Below, piece by piece: positions 15,560-23,420 of a stretch of 24,827 nucleotides of DNA. Location of the stretch: positions 1 to 24,827 of the forward strand of contig DATFUZ010000028.1 in assembly GCA_035260545.1 (NCBI GenBank). Reading direction: 5' to 3'. Numbering within the stretch: the stretch's first letter is position 1; each line of letters begins with the position of its first letter. A program made the position numbers and the translations under genes. Source of the DNA: DATDDB01 sp035260545. GTDB lineage: Bacteria > Pseudomonadota > Gammaproteobacteria > Burkholderiales > Gallionellaceae. The notes below the pieces were generated by a model, which did not search any database, had not been told where the DNA came from, and saw only the letters and a program-made list of their open reading frames with translations.

Positions 15560-16480
15560 TTATGCCGCCTTCTGCTGCTTCACGATGCTCATCGCGGTGG
15601 CCACCAGCCCGCCCATGTCGGCGAGATTGCCCGGCAGGATGAGGGTATTTCCTTCCTTGGCCACTTCGCCAAAGGCCTCGACGTATTTTTCCGCGACCTT
15701 GAGGTTGACGGCGTTCATGCCGCCGGGCGCTTCGATGGCCTCGGCCACCAAGCGTATGGCCTTGGCGGTGGCGTCCGCCACGGCCTTGATTGCCTCCGCC
15801 TCACCCTGGGCGCGGTTGATGGCGGACTGCTTCTCGCCCTCGGATTTTGCGATGGCGGCCTGGCGCGCGCCGTTGGCCAGATTGATCTGCTCCTGCTGCT
15901 TGCCCTCGGAGGTGGCGATCACGGCGCGCTTCTCCCGCTCCGCGGTGATCTGCGCCTGCATCGCGTGGAGGATTTCTCGCGGCGGCGTGAGGTCCTTGAT
16001 CTCGTAGCGCAGCACCTTGACCCCCCAGCTCAATGCCGCCTCGTCCAGCGCTGCAACCACGGCGCGGTTGATGGCGTCGCGCTCCTCGAAGGTCTTGTCC
16101 AGCTCCATCTTGCCGATCACTGAGCGCAGGGTGGTCTGCGCCAGCTGGGTGATGGCGAAAACATAGTCGCTGGTGCCGTAAGACGCCTGCTTGGGGTCGG
16201 TCACCTGGAAGTACAGTATCCCGTCCACGGTAAGCTGGGTGTTGTCCTTGGTGATGCAGATCTGGCTGGGAACATCCCGAGGCACTTCCTTGAGGACATG
16301 TTTATATGCAATGCGGTCGATGATCGGGATGATGATGTTCAGGCCCGGCGAGAGTGTGCCGTGGAAACGGCCGAGCCGCTCCACCACCCAGGCGCTCTGC
16401 TGCGGCACCACCCTGAGTGCGTTGATTGCGAATGCGACGGCGGCGAACAGCGCCACCAGCATGATGACTTGGATTACCAT
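15560..16480 (-). CDS. qmcA: SPFH/band-7 membrane protein (QmcA-like)
   Basis: 306 residues: an N-terminal membrane helix (2-20), an SPFH/band 7 domain (about 24-185; PQQSAWVVERLGRFHGTLSPG, cut to its first part here as VVERLGRFHG, is the typical entry) and an Ala/Glu-rich coiled coil to about 250. Relatives oligomerise in the inner membrane as scaffold rings and influence FtsH or membrane microdomains (family knowledge). The ATG at 16480 is preceded by AAGGAG with ideal spacing, which decides it over a longer frame. nfeD ends 26 bases upstream, the standard partner arrangement. Confidence 0.93.
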   Translation of the reverse strand: MVIQVIMLVALFAAVAFAINALRVVPQQSAWVVERLGRFHGTLSPGLNIIIPIIDRIAYKHVLKEVPRDVPSQICITKDNTQLTVDGILYFQVTDPKQASYGTSDYVFAITQLAQTTLRSVIGKMELDKTFEERDAINRAVVAALDEAALSWGVKVLRYEIKDLTPPREILHAMQAQITAEREKRAVIATSEGKQQEQINLANGARQAAIAKSEGEKQSAINRAQGEAEAIKAVADATAKAIRLVAEAIEAPGGMNAVNLKVAEKYVEAFGEVAKEGNTLILPGNLADMGGLVATAMSIVKQQKAA

Positions 16481-16506
16481 GATTTCTCCTTGTGTACCGG
16501 CCGGCG

Positions 16507-16923
16507 TTATCGAGGTTTGAGCGCGGTGAGGATCAGCCGCGACCCCCGCATGGCCTTGATGTAGAACGTGGCCTCGCGCGGCGCGTCGGCCGGTTCGGTT
16601 TCGGCATCCCATTCGGCGCCGCGGTAATAGACGCGCGCAGTTCCGTCGGGATTCCAGGCCAGCACCTTGACCGTCTGACCCACGTCCAGCCCGATGTCGG
16701 GCGCGTGCTTATGCGACTTCCTGGTGTGCCGCAAGACCAGGGTGCCGGCAACGGCAGCCACCGCAGCGATGGAATAGTGCCAGGCTACATCCAGCCCCGC
16801 GACCGCCGCAATGCCGCCCAGCATGGCGGCAATGGCAAGCATGAGGAAATAAAAAGTGCCGGTGAATATTTCCACGGCAATGAAGACAAAGGCCAGCATG
16901 AACCAGTAAGCATACACCTGCAT
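16507..16923 (-). CDS. NfeD-like membrane protein (short form)
   Basis: 138 residues: three membrane helices (about 5-25, 26-43, 47-64) and a C-terminal OB-fold domain (about 80-138; VGQTVKVLAW, GTARVYYRGAEWDA). It lacks the N-terminal serine-protease domain of long NfeD proteins and corresponds to the short type encoded beside SPFH proteins (YbbJ with QmcA). The ATG at 16923 has GGGAGG eight bases upstream, so I chose it over an upstream start. It is expected to modulate or complete the QmcA assembly. Confidence 0.9.
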   Translation of the reverse strand: MQVYAYWFMLAFVFIAVEIFTGTFYFLMLAIAAMLGGIAAVAGLDVAWHYSIAAVAAVAGTLVLRHTRKSHKHAPDIGLDVGQTVKVLAWNPDGTARVYYRGAEWDAETEPADAPREATFYIKAMRGSRLILTALKPR

Positions 16924-17015
16924 ACTACCTACCTCCCTATTCGATTGCGGCGCTTGTCGACATCCTGTCAATTTCGCCGCGTCGAAATCCTACCAGATTT
17001 TCGCCCGGCGCCGCT

Positions 17016-18053
17016 TCATTGCGCGCGCTCGATCAGCATCGCATCGCCGTAGCTGAAAAAGCGGTATTCCCGCTCCACCGCGTGGCGGTATGCGGCCAGC
17101 ATGTCCTGCATGCCGCCGAATGCGCACACCAGCATCAGCAGCGTGGACCGTGGCAGGTGGAAATTGGTCAGCAGCACATCCACTACCCTGAACCGGTAGC
17201 CGGGAAAGATGAAAATGTTGGTATCGCCCGAGCCCGCCTCCAGTTCGCCGCCCCCCGCCTCATTCGTCAGGGCTGCGCTCTCCAGCGCGCGCAAGCTGGT
17301 GGTGCCCACGGCCACCACTCGCCCGCCGCGCGCCCTGGCCTCCCGTATCGCGGTTACGGTTTCCTGCGGCACGGTATAGCGTTCGCTGTGCATCACATGC
17401 TCCTGGACCTGTTCGGCACGCACCGGCTTGAAGGTGCCCGCGCCGACGTGGAGGGTGACCTGCGCAAGGCTGACGCCCTGCGCCCGCACCGCGTCCAGCA
17501 TGGCATGGTCGAAATGCAGGCCCGCGGTGGGTGCGGCCACCGCCCCCGGCTCCCGGGCGAACACCGTCTGATAGCGCTCTTCATCCTCCGCGGTGGCAGC
17601 ATGGGTAATGTAGGGTGGCAGCGGCAACTGGCCATAGTCTTCCAGCAGCTCGGTCACCGTCCTCGCGCTGTCGAAGCGCAGGCGGTAGAACTCGGCCTCC
17701 CGCTCCAGCACGGTCACGGAAACCGCGTTCGCCAGCGTCAGTTTGCTCCCTGTCCGTGGCGATTTGCTGGCACGCACCTGCGCCAGCACGTGATGGCCGT
17801 CCAGAATGCGCTCGACCAGCACCTCGACCTTGCCGCCGCTTTCCTTTTCACCGTACAGCCTGGCCTTGAGGACGCGCGTGTCGTTGAACACCAGCACGTC
17901 GTGGGGCCGGAGCAATTGTGGAAGGTCGGCGAACTGACGATCGGCCAGGGCGCCGCCCCGGACATGCAGCAGGCGGCTGGCCCCGCGCTGTTTCGGCGGA
18001 TACTGGGCGATCAGCCGCTCCGGCAAGGCAAAGTCAAACTCTTCGGTGCGCAT
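17016..18053 (-). CDS. queA: S-adenosylmethionine:tRNA ribosyltransferase-isomerase
   Basis: QueA transfers and isomerises the ribosyl group of S-adenosylmethionine onto preQ1 in tRNA, giving epoxyqueuosine. The 345 residues are full length, with the family marks YPPKQRGASRLL (18-29), FNDTRVLKARLYG (56-68), AAPTAGLHF (173-181), VGAGTFKPV (203-211), VGTTSLRALES, TNFHLPRSTLLMLV and a C-terminal RFFSYGDAMLI. The start is ATG 18053. A longer frame upstream runs into the divergent gene and is rejected. It is the first gene of the minus-strand run and shares a 109-base divergent control region with the PBP-like gene. Confidence 0.97.
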   Translation of the reverse strand: MRTEEFDFALPERLIAQYPPKQRGASRLLHVRGGALADRQFADLPQLLRPHDVLVFNDTRVLKARLYGEKESGGKVEVLVERILDGHHVLAQVRASKSPRTGSKLTLANAVSVTVLEREAEFYRLRFDSARTVTELLEDYGQLPLPPYITHAATAEDEERYQTVFAREPGAVAAPTAGLHFDHAMLDAVRAQGVSLAQVTLHVGAGTFKPVRAEQVQEHVMHSERYTVPQETVTAIREARARGGRVVAVGTTSLRALESAALTNEAGGGELEAGSGDTNIFIFPGYRFRVVDVLLTNFHLPRSTLLMLVCAFGGMQDMLAAYRHAVEREYRFFSYGDAMLIERAQ

Positions 18054-18162
18054 TCGGGTGGTTTCTTCAGCATATTTTTCAGGTTCGTATTGTACCCGGA
18101 GCGCGCCGCGCCCGCGGGCCCCGTGGTTTATAATTGCGGAGTTTTCACGTTCCGCGAGATAG
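18054..18162. promoter_or_regulatory. Divergent promoter region between queA and the PBP-like gene
   Basis: A 109-base spacer between two divergent starts. TATAAT lies on the plus strand at 18129-18134, 29 bases before the plus-strand ATG. TACAAT lies on the minus strand at 18094-18089, 36 bases before the queA ATG. No good -35 box was seen for either in the GC-rich middle, so exact promoters are uncertain. Confidence 0.45.
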
Positions 18163-19311
18163 ATGAAGGTCCTCCGGTATTTCTTCGCACTGGCGCTGCC
18201 TGCCACCCTGCTCGCGCCCGCGCGGGCGCAGGACAGCATCATGCCGCCCGCCCCGGCGCTGCCCGCACACGCCTATGTGCTCTACGATTACACGGGCAAC
18301 CAGATGCTGGTCGGCGAGAACGGCCACGCGCGCCTTGCGCCGGCGGCGCTCGCCAAGATGATGGCGGCTTATGTCGCGCTGAATGCGCTGAAGGAACGCC
18401 AGTTCTCGCTTACGCAGACCGCCTATCCGTCCCTGGAAGCCATCCGCCCGCAGGACGACGAGGCGCGGATGTTCCTCGATCACAACAAGCCGGTCACGGT
18501 GGATGAATTGCTGCACGGGCTAATCATCGCGTCGGGAGACGACGCGCTGCGCGTGCTGGTGAATCTCGTCAGCGGCGACCGGGCGGCGTTCGCCGCGCTG
18601 ATGAACAAACAGGCGCGCGCGCTGGGCATGGCCGATAGCCACTTCACCAATGCGGGCGGAAAGTCGGACCTGCACCAGTACAGCAGCGCCTATGACCTCG
18701 CGCTGCTGGCGGCGGCCATGCTGCGCGACTTTCCCAAGTATTACGCGCTGTACGGCGAACGCCAATATGTATACAACAACATCACGCTGTTCAACAGCAA
18801 CCGCCTGCTGTGGAACGACCCCAACGTGGACGGGATCAAGATCGGAAACAATGCGGATGCGGGCTATTGCATTGCGGTCTCGAGCGAACGCAAAAACCGC
18901 CGCCTGATCGCCGTGGTGCTCGGCGCCCCATCGGCCGCCGCCGCCTACAGCGGGGGCCAGAAACTGCTCAACTACGGCTTCCGGAATTTCGAGAGCATGC
19001 CGCTGTACGGCAAGAACGAGCCCGTCGGCACCCTGCGCGTCTGGAAGGGTTCGGCGAAAGCCGTGAATGTCGGCTTCCCGAACGGACTGGCCCTGACGGT
19101 GCCCAAGCACGTCGCGCCGCGCTTCACGGCCACCCTCGAATCGCCCGACCCCATCATCGCGCCGGTCGCTGCGGGCCAGCGCATCGCTGTGCTGAAGCTG
19201 TCGCTGGACGGCAAGCCTTTCGCCGACTTCCCGGTGGTCGCGCTCAGCGCGGTCCCCCGGGCCAATGTATTTTCGCGCGGCTGGGACACCCTGCTGATGC
19301 TGTTCAAATAG
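18163..19311 (+). CDS. PBP5/DacC-like protein with altered catalytic motifs (probable pseudo-DD-carboxypeptidase)
   Basis: 382 residues with the full plan of a low-molecular-weight PBP (peptidase S11). The signal peptide is about 1-22 (cleavage after ARA). A penicillin-binding domain is followed by a PBP5_C-like beta domain (about 277-365) and a C-terminal amphipathic anchor (FSRGWDTLLMLFK). The alignment to PBP5 is clear: SLTK has become A62-L-A-K65, SGN has become S124-G-D126, and KTG has become K226-I-G228. The nucleophilic Ser is lost (GCG at 18346-18348), so DD-carboxypeptidase activity and beta-lactam acylation are not expected. The frame is intact and the fold-defining parts NRLLWNDPNVDGIK and VVLGAPS are kept, so this is probably a maintained non-enzymatic protein that may bind muropeptides or a PBP. 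It leads the dat-ybeD-lipB-lipA run, where active DacC is usual. Confidence 0.88.
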   Translation: MKVLRYFFALALPATLLAPARAQDSIMPPAPALPAHAYVLYDYTGNQMLVGENGHARLAPAALAKMMAAYVALNALKERQFSLTQTAYPSLEAIRPQDDEARMFLDHNKPVTVDELLHGLIIASGDDALRVLVNLVSGDRAAFAALMNKQARALGMADSHFTNAGGKSDLHQYSSAYDLALLAAAMLRDFPKYYALYGERQYVYNNITLFNSNRLLWNDPNVDGIKIGNNADAGYCIAVSSERKNRRLIAVVLGAPSAAAAYSGGQKLLNYGFRNFESMPLYGKNEPVGTLRVWKGSAKAVNVGFPNGLALTVPKHVAPRFTATLESPDPIIAPVAAGQRIAVLKLSLDGKPFADFPVVALSAVPRANVFSRGWDTLLMLFK

Positions 19312-19320
19312 GAGACGACA

Positions 19321-20199
19321 ATGGCGGTGTACCTGAATGGCCAGTTCATGCCCCTCGAGGAAGCGCGGGTGCCGGTGCTGGACCGCGGCTTCATGTTCGG
19401 CGACGGCGTGTATGAAGTGATCCCGGTCTATTCGCGCCGCCCGTTCCGCCTGGCCGAGCACCTGAAGCGGCTGCAGCACAGCCTGGACGGCATCCGCCTC
19501 ACGAATCCGCATACCGAGGCGGAATGGAAACGCCTCATCGGCGAACTCATCGCGCGCAACGAGGGAGAAGACCAGTCACTCTACCTGCACATCACGCGCG
19601 GCGCGGCGAAGCGCGACCACGCCTTTCCCGAACCGCCGGTGCCGCCGACGGTATTCATGATGAGCAACCCCCTGCCGGCGCCCTCGCCCGAGTTGCTGCA
19701 GACCGGCATCAGCGCGGTCACGGTGGTGGACAACCGCTGGCTGCGCTGCGACATCAAGGCCATCGCCCTGCTGCCCAACGTGCTGCTGCGCCAGGCGGCG
19801 GTGGACGCGGGCTGCGCCGAGGCCATATTGATCCGCTCCGGCGAAGGCGACGGGACAGCCTTCCTGACCGAGGGCGCGGCCAGCAACATCTTCGTGGTGA
19901 AGGACGGCGCGCTGTATGCACCGCCCAAGGACAATCTGATGCTGCCGGGCATCACCTATGACGTGGTGCTGGAACTCGCCGCGGCAAACGGCATCCCATG
20001 CCATGTCGGGCGCGTGATGAGGGAGGCGGTTTTCGCCGCGGACGAATTGCTGCTGACTTCCAGCCCGCGCGAGGTGCAGGCGATCACCCGCCTGGATGGC
20101 CAGCCCGTGGGCAATGGCCGTCCAGGGCCGATGTTCGAGAGGCTGTACGCACTCTACCAGGCCTACAAACGCGATGTGATGCGCGCCGCCGCCGATTGA
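19321..20199 (+). CDS. dat: D-amino acid aminotransferase
   Basis: A 292-residue fold-type IV PLP enzyme that interconverts D-alanine and D-glutamate with their keto acids. The Schiff-base lysine is K146 in RCDIKAIALLPNVL. Y31, R98 and H100 match the carboxylate-binding residues that give D-amino acid specificity in the Bacillus enzyme, so this is not simply a branched-chain aminotransferase. E184 in FLTEGAASNIF is the usual cofactor-nitrogen acid. It starts 10 bases after the PBP-like gene with GGAG in front of the ATG, so the two are co-transcribed. It could supply or recycle D-amino acids for the wall. 4-amino-4-deoxychorismate lyase is the main alternative family member. Confidence 0.88.
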   Translation: MAVYLNGQFMPLEEARVPVLDRGFMFGDGVYEVIPVYSRRPFRLAEHLKRLQHSLDGIRLTNPHTEAEWKRLIGELIARNEGEDQSLYLHITRGAAKRDHAFPEPPVPPTVFMMSNPLPAPSPELLQTGISAVTVVDNRWLRCDIKAIALLPNVLLRQAAVDAGCAEAILIRSGEGDGTAFLTEGAASNIFVVKDGALYAPPKDNLMLPGITYDVVLELAAANGIPCHVGRVMREAVFAADELLLTSSPREVQAITRLDGQPVGNGRPGPMFERLYALYQAYKRDVMRAAAD

Positions 20200-20217
20200 A
20201 ATACGAACAGGATAGAC

Positions 20218-20484
20218 ATGGAACTCACCGAATCTCCGATCGAATACCCATGCGAATTTCCCATCAAGGTGATGGGACTGTCGCAGGACGGCTTTGTCAA
20301 GGCGGTGATCGAGGTCGTCTCGCGCCACGATCCCGAATTCAAGCCGGCCACCATCGAGCAGCGCAAGAGCAGCCAGGGACGCTACGTGAGCCTGACCTGC
20401 ACCGTGCATGCCACGTCACGCGCGCAGCTCGATGCGCTGTACCAGGAACTGTGCGACCACCCGGCGGTGGCGCACGTGCTATGA
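20218..20484 (+). CDS. ybeD: YbeD/DUF493 family protein
   Basis: A small 88-residue protein of the DUF493/YbeD family, with an ACT-like alpha/beta fold. It shows the family's YPCEFPIKVMG start, a central KSSQGRYVSLTCTVHA strand pair and a C-terminal LYQELCDHPAVAHVL. The biochemical role is not established; the gene is classically adjacent to lipB, as here. AGGA lies before the ATG. Its stop overlaps the lipB start (ATGA at 20481-20484), so lipB translation is coupled to it. Confidence 0.93.
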   Translation: MELTESPIEYPCEFPIKVMGLSQDGFVKAVIEVVSRHDPEFKPATIEQRKSSQGRYVSLTCTVHATSRAQLDALYQELCDHPAVAHVL

Positions 20485-21137
20485 AACCCGGAGCGGGCAT
20501 TCTCCTCGCCCCTTCGGTCAAGTTCCTGGGACTCGTCGAATACCAGCCGACGTGGGATGCGATGCGGCAATTCACGGCTTGGCGCAAGCCCGACACCCGC
20601 GACGAGATCTGGCTGCTGCAGCACCCGCCGGTGTTTACCCAGGGCCAGGCGGGCAAGCCCGAGCATCTGCTGAATGCGCATGGCATTCCGGTGGTGAAGA
20701 TAGACCGCGGCGGGCAGATCACCTACCACGGGCCGGGGCAGATCGTGATGTATGTATTGCTCGACCTGCGCCGCTGGGGATTGAACGTGCGCCAGCTCGT
20801 GCGCCTGCTGGAGCGGGCCGTGATCGACCTGCTGGCCGGGCACGGCGTCCAGGCCGAGGGGCGGGACGACGCACCGGGCGTGTACGTAAATGGTGCTAAA
20901 ATCGCCGCCTTGGGCCTGAAAATCAAGAACGGCTGCTGCTATCACGGGCTGTCGTTCAACGTGGAGATGGACCTGACGCCGTTCAGCCATATCAACCCCT
21001 GCGGCTATGCCGGCCTGCGCGTGACCCAGGCGCGCGACCTCGGCATCACCACGCCCTTTGACGAACTGGAACGGGATCTGGCGCGCCATTTCATGGCCCT
21101 GCTTGAGCACCGACTGGAACAAGATGAGCAACACTGA
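20481..21137 (+). CDS. lipB: Octanoyl-[acyl-carrier-protein]:protein N-octanoyltransferase
   Basis: LipB moves octanoyl from acyl carrier protein to the lipoyl domains of 2-oxoacid dehydrogenases and GcvH. The 218 residues contain DRGGQITYHGPGQ (75-87), the catalytic Lys K140 in NGAKIAALGLKI and the acyl-thioester Cys C174 in INPCGYAG. The ATG at 20481 overlaps the ybeD stop; a longer frame beginning inside dat is a shadow. The C-terminus overlaps the lipA start by 14 bases. Nothing about the sequence is unusual. Confidence 0.97.
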   Translation: MKPGAGILLAPSVKFLGLVEYQPTWDAMRQFTAWRKPDTRDEIWLLQHPPVFTQGQAGKPEHLLNAHGIPVVKIDRGGQITYHGPGQIVMYVLLDLRRWGLNVRQLVRLLERAVIDLLAGHGVQAEGRDDAPGVYVNGAKIAALGLKIKNGCCYHGLSFNVEMDLTPFSHINPCGYAGLRVTQARDLGITTPFDELERDLARHFMALLEHRLEQDEQH

Positions 21138-22080
21138 ACACAAGCTAGCCACCGACCGCCAGACGGGCAAGGACAAGACCGCGCGCAACCCGATCAAGAT
21201 CGTGCCGCTGCAGGAGCGCCTGCGCAAGCCGTCGTGGATCAGGGTCAAGACCGGCAGCGGCCAGGGCTACCACGATGTGAAGCGCCTGCTGCGCGAACAC
21301 AGCCTGCACACCGTGTGCGAGGAGGCTTCCTGCCCCAACATCGGCGAATGCTTCGGCAAGGGCACCGCCTCGTTCATGATCCTTGGCGACGTGTGCACCC
21401 GGCGCTGCCCCTTCTGCGACGTGGCGCACGGCAAGCCGCTGCCGCCGGACGAAAACGAACCCGCGCACCTCGCGCAATCCATCGCGCTGATGAAGCTGCG
21501 CTACGCGGTGATCACCAGCGTGGACCGCGATGACCTGCGCGACGGCGGCGCGAAACACTTTGCCGATTGCCTTGCAGCGATACGCGCCTCCTCGCCGGAC
21601 ACCCGGCTGGAAACGCTGGTGCCGGATTTCCGCGGCCGCCTCGACGTGGCGCTGGACGCCATGGCCGCCAGCCTGCCCGACGTGCTCAACCACAATCTCG
21701 AAACCGTGCCGCGCCTGTACAAGCTCGCGCGCCCGGGTGCGGACTACGCCCACTCGCTCCACCTGCTCAAGGAGTTCAAGGCGCGCTTCCCGCAGGTGAT
21801 GACCAAATCCGGCCTGATGCTGGGCCTGGGTGAAACAGATGAGGAGGTTCTGGAAGTCATGCGCGACCTGCGCGCGCACGATGTCGAGATGCTCACCCTC
21901 GGCCAGTATCTCCAGCCTTCGGACGGCCACCTGCCCGTGCTGCGCTACGTGCCGCCCGAGACCTTCAAGATGTTCGAGGAAGAAGCGAAGAACATGGGCT
22001 TTGCCCACGCCGCCTGCGCCCCCATGGTGCGCAGCAGCTACTTCGCAGACATCCAGGCGCACGAAGCAGGCATAGACTAG
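21124..22080 (+). CDS. lipA: Lipoyl synthase
   Basis: A radical-SAM enzyme that inserts two sulfurs into protein-bound octanoyl, completing lipoate synthesis after LipB. The 318 residues carry the auxiliary-cluster cysteines C65, C70 and C76 (CEEASCPNIGEC), the radical-SAM cysteines C91, C95 and C98 (CTRRCPFC) and the C-terminal RSSY (about 303-306) that ligates the sacrificial cluster. The start is ATG 21124, inside lipB. A strong terminator follows at once, ending the plus-strand run. Confidence 0.98.
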   Translation: MSNTEHKLATDRQTGKDKTARNPIKIVPLQERLRKPSWIRVKTGSGQGYHDVKRLLREHSLHTVCEEASCPNIGECFGKGTASFMILGDVCTRRCPFCDVAHGKPLPPDENEPAHLAQSIALMKLRYAVITSVDRDDLRDGGAKHFADCLAAIRASSPDTRLETLVPDFRGRLDVALDAMAASLPDVLNHNLETVPRLYKLARPGADYAHSLHLLKEFKARFPQVMTKSGLMLGLGETDEEVLEVMRDLRAHDVEMLTLGQYLQPSDGHLPVLRYVPPETFKMFEEEAKNMGFAHAACAPMVRSSYFADIQAHEAGID

Positions 22081-22092
22081 CCCGCCTCTTAC

Positions 22093-22136
22093 GCCCGGCC
22101 TCTCCTCCCGGCCTGGCTAGAGGGCCGGGCCCTTTT
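22093..22136 (+). terminator. Rho-independent terminator after lipA
   Basis: The stem arms GCCCGGCCTCT (22093-22103) and AGAGGGCCGGGC (22119-22130) pair with a one-base bulge and are followed by CCTTTTG. It begins 12 bases past the lipA stop. The 262-base repeat starts at the end of its T-run. Confidence 0.8.
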
Positions 22137-22398
22137 GCCAAGCCCCTCTCAAATCGTGTTGACAATGAAGGGGCAGGCTATCGAAGGCGCCTTACCGGCC
22201 GGAAACGCGCACCGCCACATCGCAAAAGCGATTTCGCCGGCAGCACCCCGCAAACCGCCTGGCATTCCATGCCCCGCAACGGTCTTCAATAAAACGCTGC
22301 CTGATTCCCAAATGCTCCACGATTGCAGCCGATCGCCCCCTCAAGTAGACTGCTCGAAAGCGGACGATTCGGAAGGACGGAGTTGTCCCACAAGCGGA
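22137..22398 (+). repeat. 262-base flanking repeat, right copy
   Basis: The inverted partner of 4266-4526 (about 89% identity). It begins at the last T of the lipA terminator and ends in the GGACGGAGTTGTCCCA hairpin (22375-22390). Open frames in it are not conserved as protein. The following 22399-22558 has no gene; it holds GCGGCGGTGAATATTAGAGA (22419-22438), a near match to 23471-23490. Confidence 0.85.
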
Positions 22399-22558
22399 AG
22401 TTTGCGTGTGTCCGCTTTGCGGCGGTGAATATTAGAGATTAGACTTCCGCTTCCGGCCAAGCAGCCATTCATAGAGCACTGCCATATTGATGCACATAGC
22501 TAGCTCACAATTTAGACGTTAGGCACTTCCACCAATTTCCGGCACCATCTTCTTGAAT

Positions 22559-22894
22559 ATGCGCAAAGCTTCACTCCTTGAACGATTAAGAGCAAAGAGG
22601 CGTAGCCAGTCAATCGTGGTAGGTGTTACATGGTACACCGAGGACACTTGGAAGCAGGTGAAGTCCTCTGCATCCGACCCTGAGGTTTTTGAAGAATCAT
22701 TTTCAGAATGGGAAGCAATGGCAATTGCTGCGCTCAGTGAGATGAGAAATGCTGGTGTTCGCGTAGTTGAATACCACATCATCCCGGAAGAATTTTTTGC
22801 ATGGTGTTCTGCGAATAATAGAAGCAACGACGCTGCATCACGAGCAGAGTTCGTGTCGAAAAAAATGAGAACTTACGATAGCAGCAACAGCTAG
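22559..22894 (+). CDS. Small uncharacterised protein (VGVTWYTEDTW type)
   Basis: A 111-residue soluble protein; a TTG two codons upstream is an alternative start. After a basic N-terminus (RKASLLERLRAKRRSQ) come VVGVTWYTEDTWKQVK, then FSEWEAMAIAALSEMRNAG, VRVVEYHIIPEEFFAWC and SNDAASRAEFVSKKM. From memory this pattern belongs to a common unnamed family of small bacterial proteins with a WY...W core and a terminal R-x-E-x-V-S helix. The function is unknown. It is the first gene of the right arm and 16 bases upstream of the next, so the pair is probably co-transcribed. No clear ribosome binding site is seen. Confidence 0.65.
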   Translation: MRKASLLERLRAKRRSQSIVVGVTWYTEDTWKQVKSSASDPEVFEESFSEWEAMAIAALSEMRNAGVRVVEYHIIPEEFFAWCSANNRSNDAASRAEFVSKKMRTYDSSNS

Positions 22895-22910
22895 GCGTAG
22901 GGAAGCTTAC

Positions 22911-23300
22911 ATGCAAGACAAACGGATGACTCGCGCGTGGCCTGACATTCTGAGAACGTATGAGGAGTTCGTGAGCCATGGGCTGAGACTGCAAGCGATG
23001 ATCCACTTGATTGCGCAGATCCAGCAATCCCATCTCAAAAGTCTATTTGGCTGGACCTCGATGCATGATCTCTGTATTGCTCAGACGGAGGCTGAGTACC
23101 CGTATGATGGCCCCTTCCTCCGCATTTCACCCCGCTTCGACGGGAGTCTTGAATTTCGATATTACGATACGCCCCTCACAGAATGGCAGTGGCATCGAGT
23201 GGTGCCTGAAGCCGATGCCTTCGATAGATTTGTGCGTTTCGCTGATGAACTACATTGGTTCCCGCAGCGCATTGACGCGCAGCGCGACTTGGCATCTTGA
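22911..23300 (+). CDS. Small uncharacterised protein
   Basis: A 129-residue soluble protein starting at ATG 22911, with GGGAAG a few bases ahead. Aromatic-rich segments stand out: LFGWTSMHDLCIAQTEAEYP, GPFLRISPRFDGSLEFRYYDT, WQWHRVV and LHWFPQRIDAQ. I recognise this as a recurring type of small hypothetical protein but know no family name or function. There is no signal peptide or membrane segment. It is probably in one transcript with the gene before it. A role as an immunity or antidote protein fits size and context but has no direct support. Confidence 0.62.
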   Translation: MQDKRMTRAWPDILRTYEEFVSHGLRLQAMIHLIAQIQQSHLKSLFGWTSMHDLCIAQTEAEYPYDGPFLRISPRFDGSLEFRYYDTPLTEWQWHRVVPEADAFDRFVRFADELHWFPQRIDAQRDLAS

Positions 23301-23420
23301 ACCTGCGTAGCGTCGTAGTACGTCCGATTCTGCGAACCCACAATGATTCCTTTGTGCACCGCGCTGACTGATGTCGATTCGACTACAATACGTCAGCAAC
23401 AGACAGTTAAGCCGACATCA

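Noticed and set aside
22514..22525. GTTAGGC preceded by TTTAGAC, like the 3' core of an integron attC site before a small gene
   Set aside because: No complementary RYYYAAC partner was found 50-150 bases upstream, and a 7-base match is expected by chance in a window this size. No integrase gene is present.
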